Notes under the pieces: generated by a model | What the model saw: the letters and a program-made list of their open reading frames with translations, nothing else | Databases searched by the model: none | Told to the model about the DNA's origin: nothing | Assembly: GCA_964019135.1 (NCBI GenBank) | Contig: OZ025260.1 | Span: 24,422,254-24,486,253 of the forward strand | DNA: 64,000 bases | Source of the DNA: Arenicola marina | Lineage: Eukaryota > Annelida > Polychaeta > Arenicolidae | Direction: 5' to 3' | Part shown: positions 11,201-21,942 of the stretch, in pieces | How the letters are laid out: each line of letters begins with the position of its first letter | Numbering within the stretch: position 1 is the stretch's first letter | Position numbers and translations under genes: made by a program

Positions 11201-11738
11201 AGATTTAACGTCAGTGTCGTTCTGACCTTTTGTTTCATTGTCCAGGAACACGATCACAAGTTGGCCTAGCCTTCTTCAAAAGTTGATGCCACTGATTGGA
11301 TAAGTCGGCATATGGGCGCGTTCATTGGTTTGAGAACGAAACATTATCAAATTTTGGGCCAAACAATAATTCACTCAATATGCAAGATAAGTGTAATCAG
11401 TGTTTTCATTGTACCACTGCTGACCATCTGTCCATGCTCGAACAGAAATGGCAGTCGACGATGTAGTGCAAGGAATAGCGGCATGCTAAATGTTTCTGCC
11501 CAGTGAGTATTGACCAAGCAGCAACTATTTCGCGTCTACTTCAGGTGCAGACGTGTTACTGGGAAAGACCATAGCAGTGAAGCTCACGCCATCGATGTCG
11601 GAGTTTACAAGGAGGCCCATTGCTCATACTTACGGCTGCATCCTGGAAGTGCCAAACTCCTACGACTCATTTGTTGAATTACGCAATGACTTCAGTGCCG
11701 TGTTGAAGTCGTCTGTCTGGGCCATGAACATAGTTTAA
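8217..11738 (+). pseudogene. SAM-like + HECT-type E3 ubiquitin-ligase-like gene, frameshifted
   Basis: There are three visible exons: 8217-8302, 9193-10797 and 11545-11738, with AG/GT junctions and agreeing phases. The first and the start of the second encode a SAM-like helical domain (IELFLRKRGISEEVI ... FRQLGVTRFGDW). The middle resembles transposon-associated proteins usually annotated as G2/M-phase-specific E3 ligase-like (ALGLFFPGG, then the HECT core DNGGVLRDALSEYWETFY, KYFP, DFLRFCTG). The last exon is the HECT C-lobe (RRPIAHTYG ... SSVWAMNIV, stop TAA). The frame breaks three times: near 9490 (one base lost), near 9960 (one base lost) and near 10570 (net +1). The position after Ala-His-Thr, where HECT enzymes have the catalytic cysteine, is Tyr (TAC). 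The 5' exon(s) are not identified. An intact gene with sequencing errors is possible, but the Cys change argues for decay or loss of ligase activity. Confidence 0.8.
8490..8695. repeat. Dispersed repeat, copy in HECT-gene intron
   Basis: GTGATCAAGGATTTTCA, GGGAATTTTAATATTGAATA and AAAGAAATTTATTCTTCGTG reappear in the same order and orientation at 43965-44205 in the intergenic region, so this is an interspersed repeat present both inside and outside the element. Confidence 0.7.
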
Positions 11739-12172
11739 GTCGGCTTCGGCCAGATTGGATTGCAGCTCCTTGTTTTCTTTGTATTTGTGAAATCATCGTG
11801 GCTTTTGGTTGTTAGTGACGTTTGTTTGTTGGCTCATCAAATGATGTAATTTGTTTTTATTATGTGGCTTTCAATTCATTGACCTAGATGTATGGTCGAG
11901 ATGCTTAGTTAGTGTGTTATGGAAGCTGATCGCTGTACTGTCCTGCTGACGCTAATTATTCCTTAGAACTGGATGACGCAAGCGGCGTGAAGTGAAATGT
12001 TCGTATACTTGTTATGAATACCTTCCAGGCGAAGGGTTAGTTTATTGAAACTCTCGGGTTTATTTACATTCGCCGATAATTGTATTACGTGTAAGATGTG
12101 CGTCATATGATTTTGGTCGTTAGTTAAAATGTTAATAATGTTTATGTTAATCAAGTTTGTTCACTTCATCTC

Positions 12173-12178
12173 AATAAA
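12173..12178 (+). terminator. Candidate polyadenylation signal, HECT-like gene
   Basis: AATAAA lies 435 bp downstream of the TAA stop at 11738, in the rightward orientation. Confidence 0.45.
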
Positions 12179-12207
12179 TGAAATCCATCTCTCATATGGC
12201 TGAACAC

Positions 12208-12213
12208 TTTATT
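12208..12213 (-). terminator. Candidate polyadenylation signal, integrase gene
   Basis: TTTATT on the top strand is AATAAA for the leftward integrase, 466 bp past its stop. It almost abuts the opposite-strand signal. Confidence 0.45.
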
Positions 12214-13201
12214 TGCCTTTTTCGTAAGCGAATCTGTGGAATAACCCTACATTGGATTCCCCTGGTAGTCACCCATTGTGATAGCATCTCACTCGTTTCG
12301 GAAAACTTCGGTTGGAACCAATATATCTGAGACGATCTTCCTCGCAACCGAGTCTCCCTCGGTTTGTTTTCTGCGCGGCAAGACCCAGTCTCTCGAGAAT
12401 GTGTCTGATTTGTTCAGCATTTCATACATGTTGCTGTCACTACAAAATGTGTAATTGTCTTTTAAACCAATTGCAACACATTCAAGTAAATCCAAGATTA
12501 ACTGGGATTAATCTGAGGTAAAAAGAAGCAACGCGAGCGTTAAAGAAATGAAACTAAGAAGCTAAGCGCGATCGGAGCGCAGGGATGCCATACGAGTGTT
12601 AGTGCCCCGTTTTGCATGACCAGACGACTGCTCCAACACCATCATATATACATGCAATGTCGTGGAAGCAGTCGGTTTTCACATTAATTGATTTCGGACG
12701 TTTGGTCTAAGTGCATGATAGAGATACACAGCTTCATCCGAATTTGACGGATAAGTCAGTCCGTTTTGTTGCATTATTTGACAACAAAAGTAGTACATGT
12801 CAGCATCACATGGAATCGCACTTCGGAAAGAGCACATTTCCTTGCTGACATGAATTTCATCTTCTGTCACATGTTGAAGGTACGACTGAGTTCCATTGAG
12901 AACGGGAACTTCGCACATGATGTTTGGCCAGCCATTTGGGAGCCCTCGCCGGCTCTGTCGTATTTTATGCTGATTCCAGACGCTGCATGTTGCATCTAGT
13001 TCCGTCTGAAAGGGTCAATAACCAAAATGTATTTAAAAAACCCTATAATAGCACAAGTAAAACGCGATAGATGTCGGCAAGTGTGGAGAGCTGTAATAGT
13101 ATTACTGTGCTAACAATTCCATTGGCGAAACAGTCTTGGGAATCAATGAAGCTATGATAATTATACCTATCGGATTGCCTGGGGCCGATTGATCCAGTTA
13201 T

Positions 13202-13230
13202 TAAGACGAAAATCTACGATTTTCGTCTTA
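13202..13230. repeat. Perfect hairpin, 13 bp stem, 3 nt loop
   Basis: TAAGACGAAAATC is followed by TAC and then by its exact reverse complement. It lies in integrase intron 2, just before a (GTCT)n run at 13249-13279. A partial match, TAGATTTTCGTCTTAA, occurs at about 49863. Confidence 0.9.
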
Positions 13231-13244
13231 TGTCGGTGTGTTCG

Positions 13245-13248
<4 letters not shown>

Positions 13249-13279
<31 letters not shown>
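13249..13279. repeat. (GTCT)n microsatellite
   Basis: About eight tandem GTCT units lie immediately after the hairpin in integrase intron 2. Confidence 0.9.
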
Positions 13280-13854
13280 GGAGCATTATCTGTCGAATGA
13301 CTAAAGATATCGTTCTCTTCTTTTACCAAAACATTCCGGCAGCCAATCGACAGGTCAAGTTCGTAGATGGGCAATATAACTCAAAGGTCAACGTCACGAT
13401 GACGTCATACGTCCAAAACACATTTTCCGCTCTAGCTCTCTTAATATTGCAGCTAGAGAGCCGCAATTAGTGTCAAAATACTCAGCTCCTCAAAGTCTTT
13501 CTCGTTACTGACATCAGATTTGATGTAGGATGAAAAGTTTTCGCGCCACGGGCTCGTGAAAATTGACAACTTTGGATTTTTTTTTTTTTTTACAAAGTTT
13601 GAGATATCGACTTCTCCTTCTGCATAGATAATGCCACGGCCTACCGTCAGACCAAGTTTGTAGATGGGCAATCTAGGTCAAAGGTCAAGGTCACAGGAAT
13701 TTTTCACATTTCGCTTAACCATTGAAAGATAGAACCAAAAATCGGAAAAATCACTACTACTGTCTTAGTTTTCATCTAATGACGCTCACCATTATTTCTG
13801 TTATTGGGCCCATAGGTACGTTATATATCGTCTCAAAATTGTAAAAATCGCCCG

Positions 13855-14880
13855 AATAGTTTTCCCGCTAAAAATTCCCAAAGTTTAACATGGGATCCTA
13901 CGGCAGCATTTTGGCGGGAAAGTGGTCTCAATTTCTCCGTGAAGGGCACAAGTGAGACAAACGTCACCTGGCGTGATACATGACATTAGTAATTGGGCAC
14001 GAATAACTATATTGGTCAAGGTCACGCTTCCAAGGTCAAGGTCGCAGCAAGGTCAAGGACACGAAACATGTGTTCCCGCGTAACTTCGTTAATATCGCGT
14101 CTAGAGATTCGTTGTTTGTTGGAGAGTATTCTGCGGAGAGAGGCGGACACGCATGATTGGCTCAAATGTTCCGGATACTGAACGATTTTCGAGTAATCGG
14201 CCAATCTATATTCAGCGTACGTGTCAAGTGGCGTTTTAAACTTTGCAAGGCCATAACTCGGTTAATATTTAAGATAGGGAGCCCAGATTTGGCATGAATG
14301 GAGAGAGAAATGTGAGCTAGACTTATGAAAAACACCTCAGAAATGCTCTAGGACGCTTAGTTTGGCCGCTAGAGCGCTCACAAGAGGTGCACCCCCCTCC
14401 ATGCCGACGCTCCCATTATGAGTCAACGGCGATATGGACCGGCACTCTTTCGGGGTTGCGATGGCCGCCGTTCGCTTAATAGCGACGCTAGAGAGTCTGG
14501 ATTAGTTGCAAACGACGGGCAAACGTCGACTTGGAAATGGAAACCGCCTTCACATTTTGCCTATCACGCATAGTTTTCCCGCTAAAAATTCCCAAAGTTT
14601 AACACATTTCCCTACGGGAGCATTTTGGCGGGAAAATGACCTCCCCAATTTCTCCATGAAGGGGACATCTCAGACAAACAACACCTTGCGTGAAACATGA
14701 CAGTAGTATTTGGGCGGAAAGTACTATATTGATCAAGGTTACGCTTCCAAGGTCAAGGTCACGGCAAGGTCATGGTCATGAAACATGTTTTCCCGCGTAA
14801 CTCAGTTAATATTGGGTCTAGAGATCCGCGGTTTGTTTCAAAGTATTCTTCAGAGACAGGCGCGAAAGTTGTGTGCCTTT
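13855..14880. repeat. Duplicated ~310 bp block at ~715 bp spacing
   Basis: 13855-14170 and 14570-14880 are direct repeats. Both start with ATAGTTTTCCCGCTAAAAAT and contain CATTTTGGCGGGAAA and CGCTTCCAAGGTCAAGGTC. Both end near GCGTCTAGAGATTCG or its variant. A third partial match (CCGCGGTTTGTTTCA...) is at 15515-15550. Several GGTCAAGGTCA motifs, like nuclear-receptor half-sites, fall in each copy. Confidence 0.75.
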
Positions 14881-15261
14881 GGATTTCACCTCACATTTAT
14901 AGTTTTTGAGTTGGATGATCAATTGTAACCCAAGAAAAATTATACAAAATTGCGGTGACCACATGCATGCAGGTAGATTACCTACATGTGGTGGAATATG
15001 TACCAATATTACTAACATCATGTGTGCCAAATGCCATGGAAATCGAACCAGTAGTTTGAACGCAAAGAAATATTATCCCATTATAAAGACTCGATTCCGC
15101 CACTTGAAGACGGATCGAGACGTTTCGGTCTATATAACCCAATATTGTCACTAGCCCTTTGCAATTCTATGTTCAAAAACTGACGCCCGCGGGCCGAATG
15201 TTTCTTTTATATCAACCGAAATGTGTTTCCAGCATAAAAACGAAAAAATATTAATAATAGG

Positions 15262-15334
15262 TACCCAGTTGCGTTTGAACACCCAACCTTCATGCCCACT
15301 GTCGAAAGCCTTATCCACTACGCCAAAGTGCCGC
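15262..15334 (-). repeat. tRNA-like sequence, probable SINE head
   Basis: The minus strand reads GCGGCACTTTGGCGTAGTGG, then ATAAGGC (A-box-like), and GGTGTTCAAACGC (B-box-like) at tRNA spacing. The acceptor stem does not pair well, so a tRNA-derived SINE or tRNA pseudogene is more likely than a functional tRNA. Confidence 0.5.
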
Positions 15335-17015
15335 GTTGTACGTATATGCTACTGTTTCAGAAGTCCCCAAACCCGCTCGATCAGTCATATTTCATACGAA
15401 ATTCTGCCCTCGGTCTTCCATAGGCTCGACCGAAGCACAACATCCGCCCGTCTCGATCTTTATATCTCGCACCACAACGAAACAGGTCCACATTGGGTAA
15501 TATTGGGTATATATCCGCGGTTTGTTTCAGAGTATTCTTTAGAGACTTTTTGGAGATTCATATATTCTCGCTATCTTCCAGCTATGTTATAAGCGGGATT
15601 ATGAATGCGGCCCCTTTATCTGTGACCTTTCATAGTTATCGGCTCATGGTCAGTTGCACCTATCCCCCGATTTTCGTCTTTCCTCTCAAGCTATGCTTGA
15701 CAAATTCTAGTGTTCTCTATCCAGGCGTTGATATTTTAGCATGGGTAGTTTTTTTAACCATCCGCATTGCATATTTCTCACCTGGATAATTGCAAGGAAA
15801 CAGAACTGTGTTAAGTTTTTATCCAAGAAGTCACCGAGATAATGGCCGGTTTCTCGCAGTTCGTGGAATAGACAGATTCAATACTCCATGCACTGCTTTC
15901 GCAAGTGCCCCCCAAAACATTCAATTCTTTGGTTTGACGTGCTTGAGCCTTCGATATATGCTCTGTCATCGTTCATTAGAGCAACCTGAATGTGACATTT
16001 TTTACGGGGTGTATCCGGCATGTATCCATGATATTTCCAGGATGTATGGTATGGTGCTATACGAATAACCTTTTTTCTAACAAGTTTGTGTATCCTCCGT
16101 GTATTGAACACACATGACATAATTCTCCCATACATCCGGATAACCCACTCCAGTAACATAATCGATAAAGAATCAACAGGGTCCTTCAAAAGAAGTAGGC
16201 TTTCCAAAAGAATACGAACATTCTCTGTTCCAGGGTCTGCCCTGACAACCCTTGGACATCCTGTGTAAGCTTGTAGCGCTTCTACATAATAACCAGCGAT
16301 TAATCTTGGGTCGCTGTTGCTGGAGTATACGTTCAGCCAGATGAGCCGCCGTGAAAACCCATCAATGCAGCCACTTATTCCAAAACCGAATGGTTTGATC
16401 TTGTCGTACCCATCTACATGCCACACGTAATGCGGTCCCCGGGCGTGATACTGGCGTCGATGGAGCCTTCGTGCTCGCCTGTAAAGCAGAACAGTTACCA
16501 ATGGCTGCTCTCTGTTGTCTTGACTGACATTAGTCAGTTAATTAATTGTAATCATCGTTTTGGTAATTAGATATGTACTACTATGCTTCGATCGAGGACA
16601 TTTTGCGGAAAATTATACTGAACAAATTCTGGTTACGTAAATGGATATATGATATGATGAAGCGTGTATAATATACTGGTACCTACCGTAAAGCACAGCC
16701 TTCTGGGTCGAGACAAGAAAGAATCAGTCTTACATCTTCCTTACGCGCCAATAATCCGTTCTCTTCGCATTTATAAGACATCCATCGGTATCCATGTAAC
16801 ATCACGGATCGCCTTAACTCCTCCTCTATGAACTGGACGACTTCACCGATGTCAGAATAATTTTTCCGGCGGTACAGGTTTAGACGTTTTAACATGCGAC
16901 GCAGGTGTCTTTGGCTTATAATAAAACCATACTGTGAGAGGCAGTATGTCATGTCAGGTTGTCTCATACCCAGCGAATAAAGAACCTGAATCAAAATGTC
17001 CCTGTCGGCCTCCAT

Positions 17016-18584
17016 TTCACGTGTTGTGTGATGTGCACGTGTTACTCCCCACGTTTGAATCGACTTAACTAAAAATTTACTTATTTCGCGACAAAGTTTG
17101 GAACGATTTATTTTTTTGTGAAAAAAAAAGCTCGTTTCCTCGACAATGTTTGGAACGAGTTTATTTTGCATAAAAAAAAACTCGTTCCGCGTCGAAGTTT
17201 GGAACGAGTTTATTTAAAAAAAAAAAACTCATTCCACGTGGAAGTTTGGAACAAGTTTATTTTTGTTGAAAAAGATTTGGAACGACATTTTTTTTCAAAA
17301 ACTCGTTCCTCGACAAAGTTAGGAACGAGTTTTTTTTTTGTTGGAAAAGATAAGTCGGGCTCCAAGAGAATTTGGAACGAGTTATTTTTTGTGTAAAAAT
17401 AAATTTCGCGATGTCCTAAACCGGGCACCGTACATTTGCTTTTCAGGTGCACGAAATATAGTACGCATGAAGGAGACGGAGCAAGCAAAAAAAGTCGTTC
17501 CAAATCTTAAAAAAAAAAAAAAATCGTTCTTAACTTTGTCGCAGAAGGAGTTTATTTTTTTCGAACCAAAAAAATCGTTCCAAACCCGGAGTTGCATCCC
17601 GAATTTTTTTTATTTTTTGTGGGGGGGGGCTGAACGGGGGTGAGCATGGGAAGGGCTTGAGGGGAGAGGGGGGCCACTACATAAATTTAGGGATACTTTG
17701 CCGCCCTAATGACCGCTTTTTTCGCCTGTTTCTCTCTTTCCTCGGTGCAATTACCTACATTTTCTCTCCATGTGGCCATCTGAGACTGAAACTTTCCATT
17801 TGCAATGAAAAAAAATGTTCCATATGACACGACTTCGCAATTATACGCCATCTTAGAAAAAACGTGACTTGCGCAAAGAGTTCTGGGAATATTTTGGTGT
17901 TATCTTGATTTTGTTCTATGGCGATAAATGCCATATTTCAAGGGTATTGGCAAGGCATGCATAAAATTAATGAGTATGTCTAACTTACATCTAGATTACG
18001 TAACTTTTCCGTTACATAGATGACAATATTCCATGTTTAAGTGTCTACAAAATACGTTGTCATGCGATGACGCCATCTTGACATCCCGCTAAGACCAAAA
18101 TATTACCCAGAATGCATTGCACATGCAGTGGCGTCGCACAGTGGAATAATCTGAACTATGATTTGCGAAGTGGTCTATGTTTCGATAATCCCCTTTCCCG
18201 AAGATCTCAATCAGCTCAATCCCCCATATACGTTGCATAACTGTGATTATCCAATTTGGATGCCATTTCTTTCACAAAAATATGGTCTCTCCCTGACCAC
18301 AAATCGCGTACTTTCTGTTACTCTCAATATGCCATGGGCGGCACACCCTCAACCACTGCAGTAAGGTAGTGCCTCCCCTCCCCCATTCCGTTCGGAAGGC
18401 TCGATTATTATGTCACACTGCTGCATATCAGCTGCAAATCAGCCACGTGCAATCATGGCTACCTTTGAAGTCAACCCGACCGCCGCCAAAACAAGGGGCA
18501 GTGATCCGGTCATAGAGTGAAGAACTTTGGAATGACTTTTTTTTAGAAAAAAATAAGTCATGCTCCAAGAGAATTTGGAACCAG
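17016..18584. other. Region upstream of integrase within the element
   Basis: Immediately upstream of the integrase ATG is the second ACTCGTTCC array (17095-17600), with many palindromic units. 17625-18440 holds no recognisable gene. The block at 18442-18500 is a direct repeat of 7597-7656, and a further short ACTCGTTCC stretch begins at about 18525. The promoter of the integrase should be in this interval. Confidence 0.5.
17095..17600. repeat. ACTCGTTCC repeat array next to the integrase start
   Basis: At least eight units pair AACTCGTTCC with GGAACGAGTT, separated by AAGTTT-containing cores and A/T runs. The array begins less than 100 bp upstream of the integrase ATG, a position where a transposase-binding or autoregulatory array could act (inference). 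Confidence 0.75.
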
Positions 18585-20852
18585 TTAATTTTTTTTGAAA
18601 GAAATAAGTCGTGCTCCAAAAGAATTTGGAACTTTACTTTTTGGAAAAAAAATTAACTCCTTTCGCGACCAAGTTTGGAACGAGTTTCTTTTTTGATATG
18701 ATTTGTTCTTTAGGCCACCTTAGTGCACACTTGTGATTTACCGTGCCAAACAACCCCAGAGACAGATGGGGGTTGCACATGCAACGTTCTTTTATACAGT
18801 CGATAACGCTACGACAACGGGGTCTTCGGAAAAGAATAACTCGGGAATCGAAACTGAGCTTGAAACGATTTTTATTTTTTGAAAAAAAATAACTCGTGTT
18901 CCAAGAGAATTTGGAACGACTTAGTTTTTTTTGTAAAAAAAAAAACTCGATGTCCTAAACCGGGCACCGCAAAGTTAGTAACGAGTTCATTTAAAAAAAA
19001 AAGATGAGTCGCCCTCCAAGAAAATTTGAAACGAGTTATTTTTTTTGTAAAAAAAAATATCGCGATGTCCTAAACCGGGCACCGTAAAATACAACGCATG
19101 CGCTGCAGACGGGTGACGCGCGCTTTCTCCTTGGTGGCGCGTGATAGAGGGACTCCCTGCCTTAGATTCACTCCGCTAGGGCTTCGTTATATCTCTACTT
19201 CCCCAATGCATTTTCACACTCTGTCGCGAGGGCGGCGCTGTGCAAATTGATAGGGAAAATGCGCCGCGCATTTCTACAAATTAGTGTCGGGGACCCAGCC
19301 TAAGTCTAATAACACACGGAATCATGTGATGAAAGGAAAGAGTTCAGTCCCAATTACAACTTGTTCGAAAGAGTACAAGATGTCTTTTGCTGTATTAAAT
19401 ACGCAATGTTTATGGAGTTTTATGTTTAATTCCTAACAATTACAATGTTGCAAAAACTTACAGTTTGATTTGACTGTTTTTGAACAATGTTAAAATTTGC
19501 CCCCCACCGACTGCGTAAAGCCATCGTGCGGGGGGGGAGCTTGTGATAGATGACGTACTCTGAATAAAAGCTGGTTCCACAGTCCCCCGCTGCGTGGCGC
19601 GTTCACTCATATTGGCTCTCTTCGCTGACCGTCCTTCCAAGGGGCATCGAAGAGAGACTTGCTGCCGTGCCTTGTGCCGTCCGTGCTGGGGGCCAGGGAC
19701 CAGCTAAATTGTCTTCTCATGGAGCGCAGGACCGGCTGCCCGAGGCGGGGCGGGGGGGGTGTGGGGGGGGGGGGGGGGTGGGGGGGGGGTACTCAATACA
19801 TTGCTGTAGGCGGGGGGGGGGGGGGTCCGCGGTAAAGCCCCTGTTTTTCCCCACCAAAATCCGCTCGGTCGGGGCGTATTACGACCAAAATCCACTCGGA
19901 GGGGGTATTTTTATCGCGGGAAACCGCTCTATGAACGCACATTTTTAGAGCCCCACTCCATCTCACCCCACCTTTTCAAATATCCGCTCTATAGGGGTAT
20001 CTTTTCCATACGGGTATGTGTTTAATCACAAATGTCCGCTCCCTTGGGCACGAAGGGGCACCAGCGAGGTTGGGCCGCACTCTGCCAGAAGGACTAAACT
20101 TTAATCGGAACGCCCTCTGCGGAGAAGTGGCCAAACACCCTTTAGGGCGGTTCTCGGGAAAGTGACCAGATACACTTGGTAATGTTATAACTCTTCTATA
20201 CATAGAAGATTTATCAATGACATAGATCATTTTTTTTCTCTCTCTCCGGAACATTTGGAGAACGTTCTTCCGAATGTTACCATCTAATATTTCTATAAGC
20301 GACCAAATAAGAACCTCTAGCGAATGTCACGATACAGGTAGTTTAAATTGAGACGATTATTCCGGAGAAGTGGCCAGATACACTTGGTAACGTTAAAATT
20401 GATGCATATATGTAGGATTTATGACGACATATATCACTTTTTTCACTCTCGGGAACATTAGGAGACCGTTCTCCAAACGTTACTGACTAATGGTCTATAA
20501 GCAACCAAATAGGAACCTTTAGCGAATGTTACGGGAATATTCCCTGTTTGCCCGGGTTAGACAGTTGTCTGCTTCATTTCTGTGAGTGCACCATCATGTT
20601 CGTTTAATGTTCTGGAAAGGTTCGCTCGTAATATTCCCAAAAAACATTCCCTGAATATTAAAACAAACTTTCCTTGAATATTAAAACAAACTTTCCCTGA
20701 ATATTAAGAAGACTTTCCTGAAAAACATTCCCGGAATGTTTTTTGGTAATATTCCCGTAACATTGGCGGAATATTCAGAGAATATTATTTTGTTACCTGA
20801 TTGGACATCCTCGGTCATTTCCACCTACCCCCCACCCCGCTTTTTAGAGAGC
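18585..20852 (-). repeat. Right inverted terminal arm
   Basis: This is the reverse complement of the left arm. Landmarks in both arms include GTCGATAACGCTACGACAAC at 18799, the CGTGCGGGGGGGGAG stretch near 19530, and GGTAACGTTAAAATTGATGC near 20386. The inner limit is fuzzy because it lies in degenerate ACTCGTTCC repeats. Confidence 0.9.
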
Positions 20853-20959
20853 CCACCCCATCCCCAACCCCCGGTCCCCCCCCCCAACTTCCAATATCCT
20901 AGATCCGCCGCTGTGTGTCCTCCCCTAAGTTTCAATGCATATAACGTAACAAAATTTAT

Positions 20960-21126
20960 TGTCCAGCAAGTTCCTGATCCTGGGTTCGGTGTCAAGCAAA
21001 CTGTTGATCCCGGTATCGGTGTCCAGCAAGTTGTTGATCCCGGTTTACGGGTGCCGCAAACCGTGCATCCCGGTTTCGTTGGCCTGCAAGCCGTTGATCC
21101 CGGTTTCGGTGTGCAACAAGCTACTG
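20960..21126 (+). repeat. 30 bp minisatellite with 10-codon periodicity
   Basis: There are five units of the form GTTGATCCCGGTTTCGGTGT plus GCAACAAGCT. One plus-strand frame is open across all units and 154 codons in total, giving a VDPGFGVQQ-type repeat. There is no start context, family match or splice support for a protein, so I treat it as non-coding. Confidence 0.75.
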
Positions 21127-21687
21127 ATTCCACAATTTGTACAGCATATACGGCCATTGCAGGCCGCAGAATTACAAACCATGAGCGTATCGTGCTGTAG
21201 CCTGGTGTTATCTACCGATTATTTATATATCGCATTGAAAATGTTATTGTTTTTCAAACCGTTGTTATCGCAGAGGGACTTTTACCTTCAGAGGCGAATT
21301 CGGTATCTGATTTCTGGTCTGAAAGGCATCTCATGCACAAGGTGCTTTTTGTAGCATTTGCGTTTCAGATGCACGAATTATAGTACGCATGAAGGATACG
21401 GACCGGGAGTTTGCATTGGCTTAGTTTTACAGATTGTTGATTGACGATTGCTGTTTGTATTCTTCTGTGAGGTGCTTTATTACATTGATTCATAAAATTG
21501 CCTTATTATTAGTAGAGTATAAGTGTCACTTGCTTTAACCCGGTACAGGGCGGGTGGGTGTTAACTAGAAAAATATTTGGGAAACAATTGTTTAATACAT
21601 GTTAAGTAAGTCGGTTGGTAATTTTATGAATCATATGGACAGGTTTCGCTTTATGTGTTGAATAATTTTTGTGCCTGGTACCAGGAG

Positions 21688-21942
21688 AATAGACCGATCC
21701 AGGCTGTCAATTAGTCACTGACGTCACTGCTGCTTTTATCCAATCATGTGGTGCAAAAAGGCCTTCCACGTGCGTCGGACAAACAAGTCGGACAAACAAA
21801 GCAGTATGTCGCTTTGTTGTCAGTTTCAGAGATGAGTACTTCTTACTTCTACCTACCTTGTACTTTGTCAATTTCATACTCACGACAAAAGAAAAAGGAC
21901 TCACTCGCGGGCGGGGCTTAGTGGAGTGTGGATCGGTCTATT
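21688..21942. repeat. Candidate MITE, 14 bp perfect inverted ends
   Basis: AATAGACCGATCCA at 21688-21701 is the exact inverse of TGGATCGGTCTATT at 21929-21942. The 255 bp between contains no gene. A target duplication was not resolved. Confidence 0.55.

Larger units (their letters stand above)
11739..12678. other. Convergent 3' regions of the two element genes
   Basis: No exon is visible. The stretch separates the stop codons of the HECT-like gene (11738) and the integrase (12679) and contains an AATAAA for each strand about 30 bp apart. It is therefore best read as back-to-back 3' untranslated regions. Confidence 0.6.
12679..17015 (-). pseudogene. Integrase-core (DDE) transposase, three exons, one in-frame stop
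   Basis: Exons on the minus strand are 17015-16687, 16478-15782 and 13005-12679. Phases join cleanly (CG|G, then CAG|ACG), with donors GTAGGT and GTGAGA and acceptors TTACAG and TTTCAG. Total length is 451 codons from ATG at 17015. The N-terminus has a helix-turn-helix-like region (ISQRHLRRMLKRLNLYRRK) and the LHGYRWM...VRLIL signature. The catalytic core has Asp132 (WHVDGYDK), Asp191 (VRADPGTEN) and Glu296 (NQRIE). The C-terminal exon has the IPCDADMYYFCCQIMQQNG block typical of the metazoan 'integrase core domain' family related to IS3-like eukaryotic transposons. The frame has one defect: TGA at 15880-15878, where relatives have Trp after the RKQC-ME-Y segment; coding similarity continues past it (FLDKNLTQFCF). 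The Asp191-Glu296 gap is about 60 residues longer than I expect for the family. Confidence 0.85.
5037..20852. mobile_element. 15.8 kb element with 2.27 kb inverted arms, HECT-like and integrase genes
   Basis: The left boundary is at GCTCTCTAAAAAGCGGGG (5037) and the right at its reverse complement ending at 20852. Homology between the arms begins exactly there. The interior holds a SAM/HECT-like gene (+) and a three-exon integrase (-) pointing at each other. A DDE/D-type integrase between matched inverted termini is the hallmark of a DNA transposon. Arm length and total size recall Maverick/Polinton elements, but no protein-primed DNA polymerase, ATPase or protease is visible, and the integrase is of the eukaryotic IS3-like/integrase-core type instead. 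The left end sits in exon 10 of channel copy 1; the right flank does not continue that exon, so no target-site duplication can be confirmed. Alternatives are a rearranged composite of two related elements, or an inversion with internal duplication. Confidence 0.7.

Noticed and set aside
5037..20852. Maverick/Polinton identity for the 15.8 kb element
   Set aside because: Size, long inverted ends and an integrase fit, but no DNA polymerase B, packaging ATPase, protease or capsid gene is visible, and the integrase has the IS3-like metazoan integrase-core architecture.
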